Shown: positions 17,548-26,270, counted from the first letter of the stretch. The stretch is DNA of 64,000 nt from Mycobacterium sp. 1164966.3 (GCF_001665395.1 NZ_LZSG01000034.1:124001-188000); one strand, 5' to 3'. Notes: generated from the sequence alone by a model not told the origin. Made by a program: numbers and translations.

Positions 17548-18261
17548 ATGAGCTTTATTCGACGGGTGCTTCTGGCCGTGGCCTGTGTGGGACCGATCGC
17601 GCCGCTGGCTCTGTCCGTTGCCGCCGCCGATCCCTCGGATCCAGGTGTGCCGCCGGTGAGCGACACGGCGCACGCGGCCGGGCTCGTCGACGTCCGCACT
17701 GCGGTTCCCGATGCCATCATCGACTTGCGCTACGCCACCACGAACAATTTCACCCAGACGCAGCTATATCCCACCGACGCACGATGCCTCGTGCACGAAT
17801 CAATGGCTCCTGGCCTTACGGCCGCCGCGACGGCACTCCGCTCACAGGGGCAGAGGCTGGTGCTCTGGGACTGCTATCGGCCGCATGACGTCCAGATCAA
17901 GATGTTCAACGTCGTCCCCAACCCAGCGTGGGTGGCACGTCCCGGGCAGTATGCGCACAGCCACGAAGCGGGCCGGTCGGTGGACGTGACATTCGCGTTC
18001 CCGCAGACACCGTGCCCCCCTGAGCGTGAACAGCCGAACGGGCCATGCCTGGCCGACATGGGTACGGACTTCGACGACTTTTCTTCACGCGCAAACGCTT
18101 TCGCAACTCAGGGCGTCACTGCGGCGGCCCAGGCGAACCGCAAGCACCTGCGAGACGTGATGAACTCCGGCGGATTGACCGTCTATCAGGGTGAGTGGTG
18201 GCATTTCGACGGACCCGGCGCCGGCGTCGACCGGCCACATCTCAATGCGCCGGTGGACTAG
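17548..18261 (+). CDS. Exported D-Ala-D-Ala dipeptidase, VanX-like
   Basis: A 237-residue protein with a Sec signal peptide (about 1-27, cleaved near VAAADPS). The mature part is VanX/DdpX-like: DLRYATTNNFTQ, DCYRPHDVQ, the zinc site SHEAGRSVDV and the final EWWHF that supplies the catalytic Glu and a zinc His. These zinc enzymes cleave D-Ala-D-Ala during peptidoglycan turnover. Acts outside the membrane. Single gene, not linked to any resistance cassette. Confidence 0.9.
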   Translation: MSFIRRVLLAVACVGPIAPLALSVAAADPSDPGVPPVSDTAHAAGLVDVRTAVPDAIIDLRYATTNNFTQTQLYPTDARCLVHESMAPGLTAAATALRSQGQRLVLWDCYRPHDVQIKMFNVVPNPAWVARPGQYAHSHEAGRSVDVTFAFPQTPCPPEREQPNGPCLADMGTDFDDFSSRANAFATQGVTAAAQANRKHLRDVMNSGGLTVYQGEWWHFDGPGAGVDRPHLNAPVD

Positions 18262-18321
18262 CTGTCTCAGATAGTAAGATAGCTATCCCAAAATGCGGCC
18301 GTGCGGAGGTAAGCTCTCGCC

Positions 18322-19134
18322 ATGAACGAGCAGCCCCGCGCTGTCTACACACACGGACATCACGAGTCGGTGCTGCGTGGCCACCGGCAACGGACAGCGG
18401 AGAATTCGGCAGGATACCTGCTGCCCTATCTGCGGCCGGGAATGTCCATACTCGACATCGGCTGCGGCCCTGGGACAATCACTGTCGACCTCGTCGACCG
18501 GATCGCACCGGGATCGGTGACGGCCGTCGAGCCGACCGACGCCGCACTGAACCTCGCCCGCGCTGAGGCGCAGGCGTGTGGCGTGTCGAACGTGTCGTTC
18601 GCGATCTCCGACGTGCATGCGCTCGATTTTCCGGACGACACTTTCGACGTCGTCCATGCCCACCAGGTGCTGCAGCATGTGGCCGACCCGGTGCAGGCGC
18701 TGCGCGAGATGCGGCGGGTGTGCGCCCCGGGTGGACTCGTGGCCGCCCGCGACGCCGACTATGCGGGTTTCATTTGGTATCCGCAGCTTCCGGCTCTCGA
18801 TCGCTGGCTGGATCTCTATCGACGCGCGGCCCGCGCCAACGGCGGCGAACCCGACGCGGGCCGGCGACTGCTGTCCTGGGCGCGTGCGGCCGGCTTCGAC
18901 AACATCACACCCACCGGCAGCATGTGGTGCTACGCGACCGACCAAGCCCGCGAATGGTGGGGCGGGATGTGGGCAGACCGTGTTCTTCAGTCGGACTTGT
19001 CGCGCCAACTGGTGGAGTCGGGCATGGCCACTATCGCCGAGCTCGAGGAAATCTCCGCGGCGTGGCTGACCTGGGCTGGAGCCCCGGATGGTTGGCTCGC
19101 GATCCCCAACGGCGAAATCCTGTGCCGGACTTAG
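18322..19134 (+). CDS. SAM-dependent methyltransferase, UbiE-like
   Basis: A 270-residue class I methyltransferase. Motif I is LDIGCGPGT, followed by the acidic strand end AVEPTDAA, motif II-like ISDVHALDFPDDTFD, and motif III VCAPGGLVAARD. The C-terminal half has the longer helical cap seen in mycobacterial homologues. Substrate unknown. Its upstream gap contains an AT-rich segment (gatagtaagatagcta), a plausible promoter. Confidence 0.85.
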   Translation: MNEQPRAVYTHGHHESVLRGHRQRTAENSAGYLLPYLRPGMSILDIGCGPGTITVDLVDRIAPGSVTAVEPTDAALNLARAEAQACGVSNVSFAISDVHALDFPDDTFDVVHAHQVLQHVADPVQALREMRRVCAPGGLVAARDADYAGFIWYPQLPALDRWLDLYRRAARANGGEPDAGRRLLSWARAAGFDNITPTGSMWCYATDQAREWWGGMWADRVLQSDLSRQLVESGMATIAELEEISAAWLTWAGAPDGWLAIPNGEILCRT

Positions 19135-19137
19135 CAC

Positions 19138-19197
19138 GCGAGCAGACGCAAAAGCACCCGACACGCCGTGCGTGCGGGTGCTTTTGCGTCTGCTCGC
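19138..19197. repeat. Long hairpin, copy 1 of the GCGAGCAGACGCAAAA family
   Basis: Two perfect 23-base arms (19138-19160 and 19175-19197) with a 14-base loop. It lies between the convergent methyltransferase and repeat-protein genes, four bases after the stop of the first. It probably acts as a bidirectional terminator. See the copies at 30499, 45128 and 50472. Confidence 0.85.
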
Positions 19198-19208
19198 GCA
19201 CTCTCGCG

Positions 19209-19724
19209 TTAGATCTTGTTCCGCGGGCGGCGACCGCGGACCGCTGAAGCACCGGCCTGCATGATTGCTTTTGGCAGGTCGATGTCCTCAAGTACTTGGT
19301 CGGTCAACTTGGAGAAGTCGAGTCGGGCCACCACCTCATTCATGTCGAGACGCGCGACGATGGCGTCGATGTCGAGCCGGTCGACAATCGCTCCCACGTC
19401 CAGTCGGGCCACGAGGGCGTCGATGTCCAACCGCTCCACAATCGCGTCCAAATCGAGGCGAGCGACGATGGCGTCGATGTCCAGCCGCTCCACAATCTCG
19501 CCGATATCCAGTCGGGCGACAATGGCTTTGATGTCCAGTCGCGCGACGATAGCGCCGATGTCCAGGCGCCGCACGATGGCATCAAGGCCGATTCTGTCAC
19601 GCAAGACCGCCTCGACGAGTGCGGCGGCCATCCGCTCGGCCTCCTGCCGCTGGCGCCGCAGTAGCCCCCCGATCCCCGGTAACCCTTCGTAAAGCCGAGA
19701 CCCCTTGTCAAACGCATCCGTCAT
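19209..19724 (-). CDS. Repeat protein with ten tandem 9-residue IVARLDIDA units
   Basis: A 171-residue soluble protein. After an N-terminal helix (about 1-45) come ten consecutive 9-residue repeats (about 50-140) of the form (I/V)V-x-RLD-(I/L/V)-x-(A/E), each 27 bases long, then a tail ending RGRRPRNKI. Each unit alternates a short hydrophobic helix with an RLD turn; similar runs occur next to RDD domains in actinobacterial membrane proteins, but no membrane segment is present here. Function unknown. It is enclosed by two copies of a 25-base sequence, as if inserted. Confidence 0.75.
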   Translation of the reverse strand: MTDAFDKGSRLYEGLPGIGGLLRRQRQEAERMAAALVEAVLRDRIGLDAIVRRLDIGAIVARLDIKAIVARLDIGEIVERLDIDAIVARLDLDAIVERLDIDALVARLDVGAIVDRLDIDAIVARLDMNEVVARLDFSKLTDQVLEDIDLPKAIMQAGASAVRGRRPRNKI

Positions 19725-19777
19725 ATCCGCATTCTGCGCTGAAAAGTCCGGCTGGTGGGGCTAAACGGTTGTCGCCG

Positions 19778-19802
19778 TTGCGTCTGCTCGCGCACTCTCG
19801 CG
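19778..19802. repeat. 25-base direct repeat of the hairpin right arm
   Basis: TTGCGTCTGCTCGCGCACTC plus TCGCG here is identical to 19184-19208. Both copies lie immediately after the stop codon of a leftward gene (repeat protein; amidase). This second copy lacks its left arm and so forms no hairpin. Confidence 0.85.
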
Positions 19803-21326
19803 CTATGGAGTGGAGAAGCCGCCGCAGAGAGACTCGAACGCATCAGCGACCTTCAGCACGGTCGCATCGTCGAATCGCTTGCCCACAATCATCATTCCGG
19901 CAGGCAGGCCGTCGACCAGACCGGCGGGCACCGAAATCGCTGGATGGCCCGTGACATTCAAAGGTGCGGTGTTGAACGCCTTGCCGAGCGCGCGTTCGAG
20001 CAGAACGAAATCCGAAGGGTTGCCCTCGGGGAGCATGTCGGCCGTGCCCGGCACCGTAGGCATCACCAACACGTCGTACTGGGCCAGCGCCGCGTCGTAG
20101 GCAGCCCGCAAGTGCGGCAGCAGATTACGCGCCTTCGCATAAGACACCCCGCCAAGTTGGTTCAGTCCGTAATGGCCGGCCACCGCTGTTGCCTTGATCG
20201 TGACGGCGCATTGATCGGACATACCGGCCCGCTGTTTTGCGAAGTGCGCCATGAGTTCTGGGTCGTAGAGTCCGTCCACGCCCAATCCGTAACCGTTGCC
20301 CTCCAGCATCTGATAGGTGGAGCCGTCGGTGAATATGACGGCGAAGACGTGAAGTGCCCTGCGGTGCCATGGAATGCTGACTTCGCTTACCGTGCAGCCG
20401 ATCTCGGTCAACCGCTGGGCCGCCGACCGAACCAGCTCATCAACCGCCGGCAGCGCACCCGGCTGCCCGAAGCCCTCGACCACAAGGCCCACCCGCAGCC
20501 CGCTCACATCGCCGGTGAGCGCCGCCCGGTAGTCGATCGCGGGAACCTCATGTCCCTGGCGTGGGTCGTAACCGTCGGGTCCGGCCAGCACTGTCAACAG
20601 AAGTGCGGCGTCCGCCACTGTGCGAGTCATCGGGCCCAGGTGATCGAGCGTCCTTTCGATCGGAAACGCTCCGGTGTAGGGGACCAGACCATATGTGGGC
20701 TTGAGCCCGACGATGCCGCACAGCGACGCGGGGATCCGTACCGAGCCGCCTTGGTCACCCCCGACGGCCAGCTCGACCGCGCCGTCGGCCACCAGCGCGC
20801 CACTGCCGCTGGACGATCCGCCCGCCTCACGCTCGCGGTCCCACGGGTTGCGCACCGGTCCGCTGGCCGAGGTGAAGCTCGATCCCGAGCAGCACAAGTC
20901 CTCGCAGACGCTCTTGCCGGCAATGATCGCGCCGGCGTCGAGTAGCCGCTGCACAACGGTCGCGTCCCGGCTGGGAATGAAGCCTTCCACCACCCGAGAT
21001 CCGTTCATCATCGGGATTCCGGCGACGGCGATGTTGTCCTTGATCGCCACCGCTCGGCCGGACAGCGGGCCGTCGGCGCCCGAGGCGATCTCGGTGGTGA
21101 CATACCAGGCTCCGAGCGGGTTGTCGGCTGGCGCGGGGAATCGATAGGCCCGCTCGGGCGGCACCGGGCGGGCGACCTTGTCATAGAGCTGGTCGACCAC
21201 GTCGTACGACATCAGCGTGGTCGCGACGACCGCTGCGTAGTTCCGTCGCGCGTCCGCGTCGAGGTGGAAACCGAAGTGCCTGACCGCGGCATCAATGTCC
21301 GCGTCGGATGGTTGGGATACCGCCAT
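19803..21326 (-). CDS. Amidase-signature hydrolase
   Basis: A 507-residue enzyme of the amidase signature family, hydrolysing C-N amide bonds. The Lys-cisSer-Ser triad is visible: K96 in AVAIKDNIA, the cis-Ser in EAGGSSSGSGALV, and nucleophile S195 in GGDQGGSVRIPA. ATG 21326 follows a good GGAGGT. The gene is divergent from the B12 mutase and may feed a deaminated acid into the neighbouring pathway, which is inference. Confidence 0.9.
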   Translation of the reverse strand: MAVSQPSDADIDAAVRHFGFHLDADARRNYAAVVATTLMSYDVVDQLYDKVARPVPPERAYRFPAPADNPLGAWYVTTEIASGADGPLSGRAVAIKDNIAVAGIPMMNGSRVVEGFIPSRDATVVQRLLDAGAIIAGKSVCEDLCCSGSSFTSASGPVRNPWDREREAGGSSSGSGALVADGAVELAVGGDQGGSVRIPASLCGIVGLKPTYGLVPYTGAFPIERTLDHLGPMTRTVADAALLLTVLAGPDGYDPRQGHEVPAIDYRAALTGDVSGLRVGLVVEGFGQPGALPAVDELVRSAAQRLTEIGCTVSEVSIPWHRRALHVFAVIFTDGSTYQMLEGNGYGLGVDGLYDPELMAHFAKQRAGMSDQCAVTIKATAVAGHYGLNQLGGVSYAKARNLLPHLRAAYDAALAQYDVLVMPTVPGTADMLPEGNPSDFVLLERALGKAFNTAPLNVTGHPAISVPAGLVDGLPAGMMIVGKRFDDATVLKVADAFESLCGGFSTP

Positions 21327-21442
21327 GTCGACCTCCGTTATCCAGAGCAGCCTAAAGGGCGCCAGCACCCGCTGCAGCTGCCATGCATTGTGCTGTTTGT
21401 CCAGGTCAGCGATACGGTATTGGCATTCTCTTTTTTTGCAAG

Positions 21443-21464
21443 TACGTTATCCACTGATGGATAA
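21443..21464 (+). promoter_or_regulatory. Predicted leaderless promoter with palindrome over the mutase start
   Basis: TACGTT (21443-21448) fits a mycobacterial -10 TAnnnT hexamer placed so that transcription would begin at or next to the A of the ATG at 21457; no ribosome-binding site precedes this ATG. A perfect 7-4-7 inverted repeat, TTATCCA-CTGA-TGGATAA (21447-21464), spans the -10 and start codon, where a bound repressor would block initiation. Regulator unknown. Confidence 0.5.
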
Positions 21465-23034
21465 TGCAGCCCAGACCGCGTCGGGCATTCCGCTCGCGCC
21501 GGTATACGGCCCGGAGGACCGCAGTACTGAGCCTCCACCGCCGGGGGAGTTCCCCTTCACCCGGGGTAACTTCGCGTCGGGGTACCGCGGCAAGCTGTGG
21601 ACGTTCCGGCAATACTCCGGCTTCGGGACCGCCGAGGAATCCAATCGCCGGTACCGCTACCTGCTGGAGCAGGGCGGCACGGGCCTTTCCGTGGCGCTCG
21701 ACCTGCCCACCCAGTGCGGGTTCGACTCCGACGATCCCGAGGTCAGCGAGGAAGTCGGCCGCGTCGGCGTGGCGGTGGACACGCTGGCTGACTTCGAGAT
21801 CCTGTTCGACGGCATTCCGCTGGACAAGCTCAGCACGAGTATGACGATCAACGGCACGGCGGCGATCCTGCTGGCGTTCTACGTGGCCGCCGCCGAACGC
21901 AAAGGGATACCGCGGGCCAAGCTCACCGGCACGATCCAGAACGACATCCTCAAGGAGTACGCCTCGCGCGGCACCTGGATCTGGCCGCCGGAGCCGTCGT
22001 TGCGGCTGATCGCCGACACCATCGAGTTTTGCGCGGCCGAGGTGCCCAAATTCAACGCGATCTCGGTAGCCGGGGCGCACTTCCGCGACGCCGGGGCCAC
22101 CGCGGTGCAGGAGATGGCGTTCACTCTGGCCGACGGCGTCACCTATTGCGACACCGTGGTGGAACGCGGCCGCATGACTATCGACCAGTTCGCCCCGCAG
22201 ATCTCTTTCTTCTTCTACACCCATGGCGACTTCTTCGAAGAAATCGCGAAATACCGTGCGGGACGGCGGCGTTGGGCCACGATCGTGCGCGAGCGCTACG
22301 GGGCGACGACGGACAAGGCGTCGATGTTCCGTTTCGGTTGCGTATGCGGTGGCGCATCGCTGTATGCCCCGCAAGCACAGAACAACCTGGTTCGAGTGGC
22401 CTACGAGGCGATGGCGGCCGTACTGGGCGGCGTCCAGTCGATGTTCACCGCCGCCTGGGACGAGCCGTTCGCGCTGCCGACCGAAGAGTCCACCACGCTG
22501 GCGCTGCGCACCCAACAGATCCTGGCGCACGAAACCGGTGTCGCGCGCGTCGCCGACCCGCTCGGCGGCTCGTATTTCGTCGAGGCGCTGACCGACGCCA
22601 CCGAGGCCCGCATCGTCGAGATCATGGATGACCTGGAACGCCACGGCGGGATGGTCAGCGCGATCGAAGACGGCTACCTGCAGGGCCTGATCGCCGACGA
22701 AGCCTACCGGATGCACCAGGAGATCGAGGCCGGTACCCGCCCGGTGGTCGGAGTCAACCGGTTCGTCTCCGAGGAGCCCGAGCCGGACATCGTCACCTAC
22801 GAACTCGACGCCGAGGGCCGCGATCTGCAGCTCAAGCGCCTCTCCAAAGTCAAGGCCGAAAGAGACAGCGGCGCAGTGAAATCCACTTTAGCGGCGCTGG
22901 CGCGCAGCGCTGAGGCATCCGACAACCTGATGCCCAAGTTGATCGACTGCGCCAACGCCTACTGCACGATCGGTGAGATGGTGTCCGCGCTGAAGGACGT
23001 GTGGGGCGAGTTCCAGCAACCGGTGGTGTTTTGA
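21457..23034 (+). CDS. B12-dependent acyl-CoA mutase, large (substrate) subunit
   Basis: A 525-residue TIM-barrel subunit of the methylmalonyl-CoA mutase family, moving a carbon branch between neighbouring carbons of an acyl-CoA by a radical mechanism. Family sequence is clear: LWTFRQYSGFGTAEESN, LDLPTQCGFDSDDP, GTIQNDILKE, DQFAPQISFFF. Aligning by eye to the well-studied Propionibacterium enzyme, Y43 matches Tyr89, R171 matches Arg207 and H208 matches His244. The Tyr/Arg pair holds the free carboxylate of methylmalonyl-CoA and is replaced in isobutyryl- and 2-hydroxyisobutyryl-CoA mutases. A carboxylated substrate is therefore likely. The B12 domain is in the next gene, which overlaps by one base. 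Confidence 0.9.
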   Translation: MDNAAQTASGIPLAPVYGPEDRSTEPPPPGEFPFTRGNFASGYRGKLWTFRQYSGFGTAEESNRRYRYLLEQGGTGLSVALDLPTQCGFDSDDPEVSEEVGRVGVAVDTLADFEILFDGIPLDKLSTSMTINGTAAILLAFYVAAAERKGIPRAKLTGTIQNDILKEYASRGTWIWPPEPSLRLIADTIEFCAAEVPKFNAISVAGAHFRDAGATAVQEMAFTLADGVTYCDTVVERGRMTIDQFAPQISFFFYTHGDFFEEIAKYRAGRRRWATIVRERYGATTDKASMFRFGCVCGGASLYAPQAQNNLVRVAYEAMAAVLGGVQSMFTAAWDEPFALPTEESTTLALRTQQILAHETGVARVADPLGGSYFVEALTDATEARIVEIMDDLERHGGMVSAIEDGYLQGLIADEAYRMHQEIEAGTRPVVGVNRFVSEEPEPDIVTYELDAEGRDLQLKRLSKVKAERDSGAVKSTLAALARSAEASDNLMPKLIDCANAYCTIGEMVSALKDVWGEFQQPVVF

Positions 23035-23462
23035 TGGCGGTTCGGATTCTGGTGGCCAAGCCGGGCCTCGACGGGCACGACCGCGGCGCCAAGATAGTCG
23101 CCCGCACCTTGCGCGACGCCGGGTTCGAGGTCATCTACACCGGGATCCGCCAGCGCATCGAAGACATCGCGTCGATCGCCGTTCAGGAAGACGTGGCCGT
23201 CGTGGGGCTGAGCATCCTGTCCGGTGCTCACCTGGCGCTCACCACGCGCACCATCGAGGCATTGCGCGCGGCCGACGCGGCAGATATAGCCGTCGTCGTC
23301 GGCGGAACCATCCCCCATGCCGACATGCCGAAGTTGTTATCGGCCGGCGCCGCAGCGGTATTCCCCACCGGGACACCGCTGGAGGACCTGGTGCGCGATA
23401 TCCGCGCATTGACCGGTACGCCGAACCCCGAGCCTAAGGAAACGCAGTGCGCATCGGAGTGA
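23034..23462 (+). CDS. B12-binding small subunit of the acyl-CoA mutase
   Basis: A 142-residue Rossmann-like cobalamin-binding domain with the base-off motif DGHDRG (His ligand to cobalt) near residue 15, then VGLSILSGAH and VVVGGTIP. Split mutases of this kind pair one such subunit with the catalytic barrel. Start and stop codons overlap (TGATG), enforcing equal synthesis with the large subunit. Confidence 0.93.
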   Translation: MAVRILVAKPGLDGHDRGAKIVARTLRDAGFEVIYTGIRQRIEDIASIAVQEDVAVVGLSILSGAHLALTTRTIEALRAADAADIAVVVGGTIPHADMPKLLSAGAAAVFPTGTPLEDLVRDIRALTGTPNPEPKETQCASE

Positions 23463-24403
23463 TGATCGGCGCCGAGCGTGGCGATATGGCCCGCAAGGTG
23501 GCCAAGCTGGCCGCCGACATCGAATGGGCCGAGTCGGCCGGCCTGGACACCGCGTGGATGCCGCAGGTGCCCAACGACTTCGACTGCCTGACTATGGTGT
23601 CGCTGATGGCAGCACACAGCTCGCGCATCGAGCTGGGCACCGCGGTGGTGCCGCTGCAGGCTCAGCATCCGATTGCCCTGGCCCGCCAAGCGCTTTCGAC
23701 GCACGCGGTGGCCGGTGGACGGTTGGCGCTCGGCGTCGGGCCATCGCACCACTGGATCATCCGCGACATGCTCGGCCTGCCGTATCAGAAGCCAGCCGCC
23801 TACACCCGCGACTACCTGCAGGTTCTCAATGCGGCCATCGCCGGGCCGGGATCGGTTGACGTCGAGAACGATTCGTTCACCGTGCACAATCCGATGGCGA
23901 TCGGGGCCGATACGCCGATGCCGGTACTGGTCGCCGCGCTGGGACCGGTGATGCTGCAGCTCGCCGGTGAACTCGCCGACGGCACCGTGTTGTGGATGGC
24001 AGACGAGCGCGCAATCGGTGATCACATCGCGCCGAAGATCACCAAATCGGCCGCGGATGCCGGACGTCCCGCCCCGCGGATCGTCGCGGGTATTCCCGTA
24101 TGCCTCTGTGCGCCTTCCCAAGTCGACGAGGCCAAGGAGCGCGCCAACCGCATCCTCGGTGAGGCCGAGGTGTCGCCCAACTACCAGCGCCTGCTCGAAC
24201 GCGGCGACGCCCGCGATGTCGGCGATTTGTGTGCCGCCGGCGATTCGGAACAGATTCTGGCCCGGATGCGCCGCTTCGCCGACGCCGGTGTGACGGATCT
24301 GTCGGTGCGACTCCTGCCGATCGGCGACAACCGCGACGAACTGGTCGCCTCCAAGCGCCGGACGCGGGAGATGATCGCTGCGCTCGCAACGGAGTTGCGG
24401 TGA
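23447..24403 (+). CDS. Luciferase-like F420-dependent oxidoreductase
   Basis: A 318-residue TIM-barrel protein from GTG 23447, overlapping the B12 subunit by 16 bases. Family sequence: MPQVPNDFDCLTMVSLMA, GTAVVPLQAQHPIALARQA, GGRLALGVGPSHHW, VAALGPVMLQLAGELADG. This matches the actinobacterial F420-dependent group often found in steroid and lipid degradation loci. Likely reduces or oxidises a ring or side-chain intermediate; cofactor is inferred from family. Confidence 0.85.
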   Translation: MRIGVMIGAERGDMARKVAKLAADIEWAESAGLDTAWMPQVPNDFDCLTMVSLMAAHSSRIELGTAVVPLQAQHPIALARQALSTHAVAGGRLALGVGPSHHWIIRDMLGLPYQKPAAYTRDYLQVLNAAIAGPGSVDVENDSFTVHNPMAIGADTPMPVLVAALGPVMLQLAGELADGTVLWMADERAIGDHIAPKITKSAADAGRPAPRIVAGIPVCLCAPSQVDEAKERANRILGEAEVSPNYQRLLERGDARDVGDLCAAGDSEQILARMRRFADAGVTDLSVRLLPIGDNRDELVASKRRTREMIAALATELR

Positions 24404-25443
24404 CATCCAGCGCGCCGCTGGCGGGCATCCGGATCCTCGAGGTCGGCACCATGCTGGCCGGACCGTATGCCACCATGCTGCTTGCCGATCTCGGCGCCGA
24501 GGTCATCAAGATCGAGCCGCCCGGCGGTGAGATCTCCCGCAGCGTGGGGGACAGCTATTTCGCCAGCCTCAACCGCAACAAGTCCAGCATTCGCCTCGAC
24601 CTGAATTCCGATGCGGGACAACGACGCCTGGGCGAACTGGCGGCCGAGTCACACGCGCTGCTGGTGAACCTGAAACCCTCGGCCATCCACCGGCTGGGGC
24701 TGACCTATGAGACGCTGCGACGCTGGAACGAAAGAATCGTTTGCGTAGCGATCACCGGCTTCGGTCTGTACGGCGGCGACGATCCGGCATTCGACTACGT
24801 GGTTCAGGCGGCAGTCGGAACCGCCGCACTGACGGGAGAACCGGACGGTCCGCCGACACTGCCCGGTTACTCGTCGGCCGACAACTCCACCGGAATGTCC
24901 GCGGCCCTGGGACTTCTGGCCAAAATCGTCTCCGGCCAGGGCGGGCAAGTGGATGTCTCCCTGCGCGACGTCATGCTGTCTCAGCTCAACTACCATGCCG
25001 CCGCCTACCTCAACGACGGCACCGAGCCGCAGCGCCATCCCTACGGTGCGCATTCGTATTATGTTCCGGCGCAACTGTTCCCGACCGCCGACGGCTACCT
25101 GGCCCTGTTCATCACACACGACGGATTCTGGAAATCGTTTGCCGCCGAGGCTGGTATCGGCGGTTTTGAAACGATGGCGGAACGGGTGTCGCGCCGCGAC
25201 GAGGTGCTGGGCGTCGTGACGGCGATGCTGGCGACCGATACCGCCGCCGGCTGGGAGCGGCGGCTGCGTCCGCTAGGAGTTCCGGCGGCGGCCGTCCGGA
25301 CGCTGCCCCAGGCGCTGGAGGCGACGCCGGAAGTAGTTGTGCGGGCCGGCGACTTCCGACTGGTCGGCAACCCGATTCACGTGAACGGTTATCAACCCGA
25401 GTATCGGCCGCCGCCGAACCTGGGTGACGCCGGACCGGCTTGA
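24400..25443 (+). CDS. Family III CoA transferase, CaiB/Frc-like
   Basis: A 347-residue enzyme that moves CoA between carboxylic acids through an enzyme-bound anhydride. It shows GIRILEVGTMLAGPYATMLL, LGAEVIKIEPPGG, SLNRNKSSIRLDL and a conserved ADNSTGMSAALGLLAKI. GTG 24400 overlaps the previous TGA by four bases, so it is in the mutase operon. It may activate an incoming acid or recycle CoA from the mutase product. Confidence 0.88.
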   Translation: MTSSAPLAGIRILEVGTMLAGPYATMLLADLGAEVIKIEPPGGEISRSVGDSYFASLNRNKSSIRLDLNSDAGQRRLGELAAESHALLVNLKPSAIHRLGLTYETLRRWNERIVCVAITGFGLYGGDDPAFDYVVQAAVGTAALTGEPDGPPTLPGYSSADNSTGMSAALGLLAKIVSGQGGQVDVSLRDVMLSQLNYHAAAYLNDGTEPQRHPYGAHSYYVPAQLFPTADGYLALFITHDGFWKSFAAEAGIGGFETMAERVSRRDEVLGVVTAMLATDTAAGWERRLRPLGVPAAAVRTLPQALEATPEVVVRAGDFRLVGNPIHVNGYQPEYRPPPNLGDAGPA

Positions 25444-25593
25444 TGCGGCAGTCGCTCGACGGGGGCTGGCGTCGACTGCGGCGTCACCAGTCGCACAAGT
25501 CACTTGCGTACCGCCAAGCTGGGTATGTCTTGCAATCGATTGCGCCTTCTCCCGCTTGACTGCCGAGTCCGATGGTGCCCGTGTTATGGGCAA

Positions 25594-25908
25594 TCACCCG
25601 ATGTACTCCGTCGTCACCTCGAGTAGCCGCATCACCGGCGGCGGGTCCAACTGCAAGGCGTCGGACATGTGCAGCCGCCGTGCGTTGGCCCGCATGTTGT
25701 CCAGGATCGCCTGAAGGTCATCACCCTCGATCTCGTAGAGCGCAAGGTAGGGACCGTCGCCGTCGACCGGACGCAGTCGACGCGCCGAGACGAATCCGTC
25801 CAGTGCCACGAGTTCGGGCAGGTGTACCTCGTCGTACCAGGTGTTGTATTCCTGATCGCGATCGGGCGAACTGGGTCGAGTCTCGACGTGGATGATCCCC
25901 TTGGCCAT
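25594..25908 (-). CDS. EthD-like small protein
   Basis: A 104-residue ferredoxin-fold protein of the EthD/dimeric alpha-beta-barrel type (MAKGIIHVETRPSSP, WYDEVHLPELVALDGFV, PYLALYEIEGDD). Members act as small isomerases, oxygenases or helpers in degradation pathways. ATG 25908 is used. It lies 29 bases after the ferredoxin gene on the same strand, probably co-transcribed. Confidence 0.75.
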   Translation of the reverse strand: MAKGIIHVETRPSSPDRDQEYNTWYDEVHLPELVALDGFVSARRLRPVDGDGPYLALYEIEGDDLQAILDNMRANARRLHMSDALQLDPPPVMRLLEVTTEYIG

Positions 25909-25937
25909 TTCGCCGCCTCTCTGCGACTGCGCGTCGA

Positions 25938-26270
25938 CTACTCGTAGTGCACCGTGATCGAAGGCGTATCGGGTACGCCCTGGCACGTCAGAATGTAGCC
26001 GTCGGCCACCTCGTCGTCTTCGAGTGCGTCGTTGACCCGCATGGTCGCGTGGCCCTCGCTGAGCCTGGCCATGCAGGTGCCGCAGTTACCGGCCTCGCAG
26101 TTGAACGGCGGGTCGAGGCCGGCCCGTCGCGCGCTTTCCAGCAGGGTCTCGCCAGGAACCAGCGGCACCGTCACCTTCTTACGGTCGAGGTGGATCGTTA
26201 CGGTGCCGCCGTTCACCGGACCTGTCACCCGTGGCGTCTCCTCGATGATCGGGGTCGTCACCGAGACCAC
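25938..26270 (-). CDS. Plant-type [2Fe-2S] ferredoxin
   Basis: A 110-residue stand-alone ferredoxin with the cluster-binding pattern CEAGNCGTC plus a distal Cys in YILTCQG. Related domains form the C-terminal electron-transfer part of KshB- and PaaE-like reductases. No oxygenase or reductase partner lies next to it in this window, so its redox partner is unknown. It is divergent from the acyl-CoA ligase, with a palindromic operator between. Confidence 0.9.
   Translation of the reverse strand: MVSVTTPIIEETPRVTGPVNGGTVTIHLDRKKVTVPLVPGETLLESARRAGLDPPFNCEAGNCGTCMARLSEGHATMRVNDALEDDEVADGYILTCQGVPDTPSITVHYE

Noticed and set aside
19320..19580. CRISPR-like regular repeats
   Set aside because: The period is 27 bases without unique spacers, and it encodes a regular protein repeat in one frame; no cas genes are present.
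19755..20945. 396-codon open frame on the plus strand
   Set aside because: Antisense to the amidase, whose catalytic triad is intact.
21406..22716. 436-codon open frame on the minus strand
   Set aside because: Antisense to the mutase large subunit; no family character.
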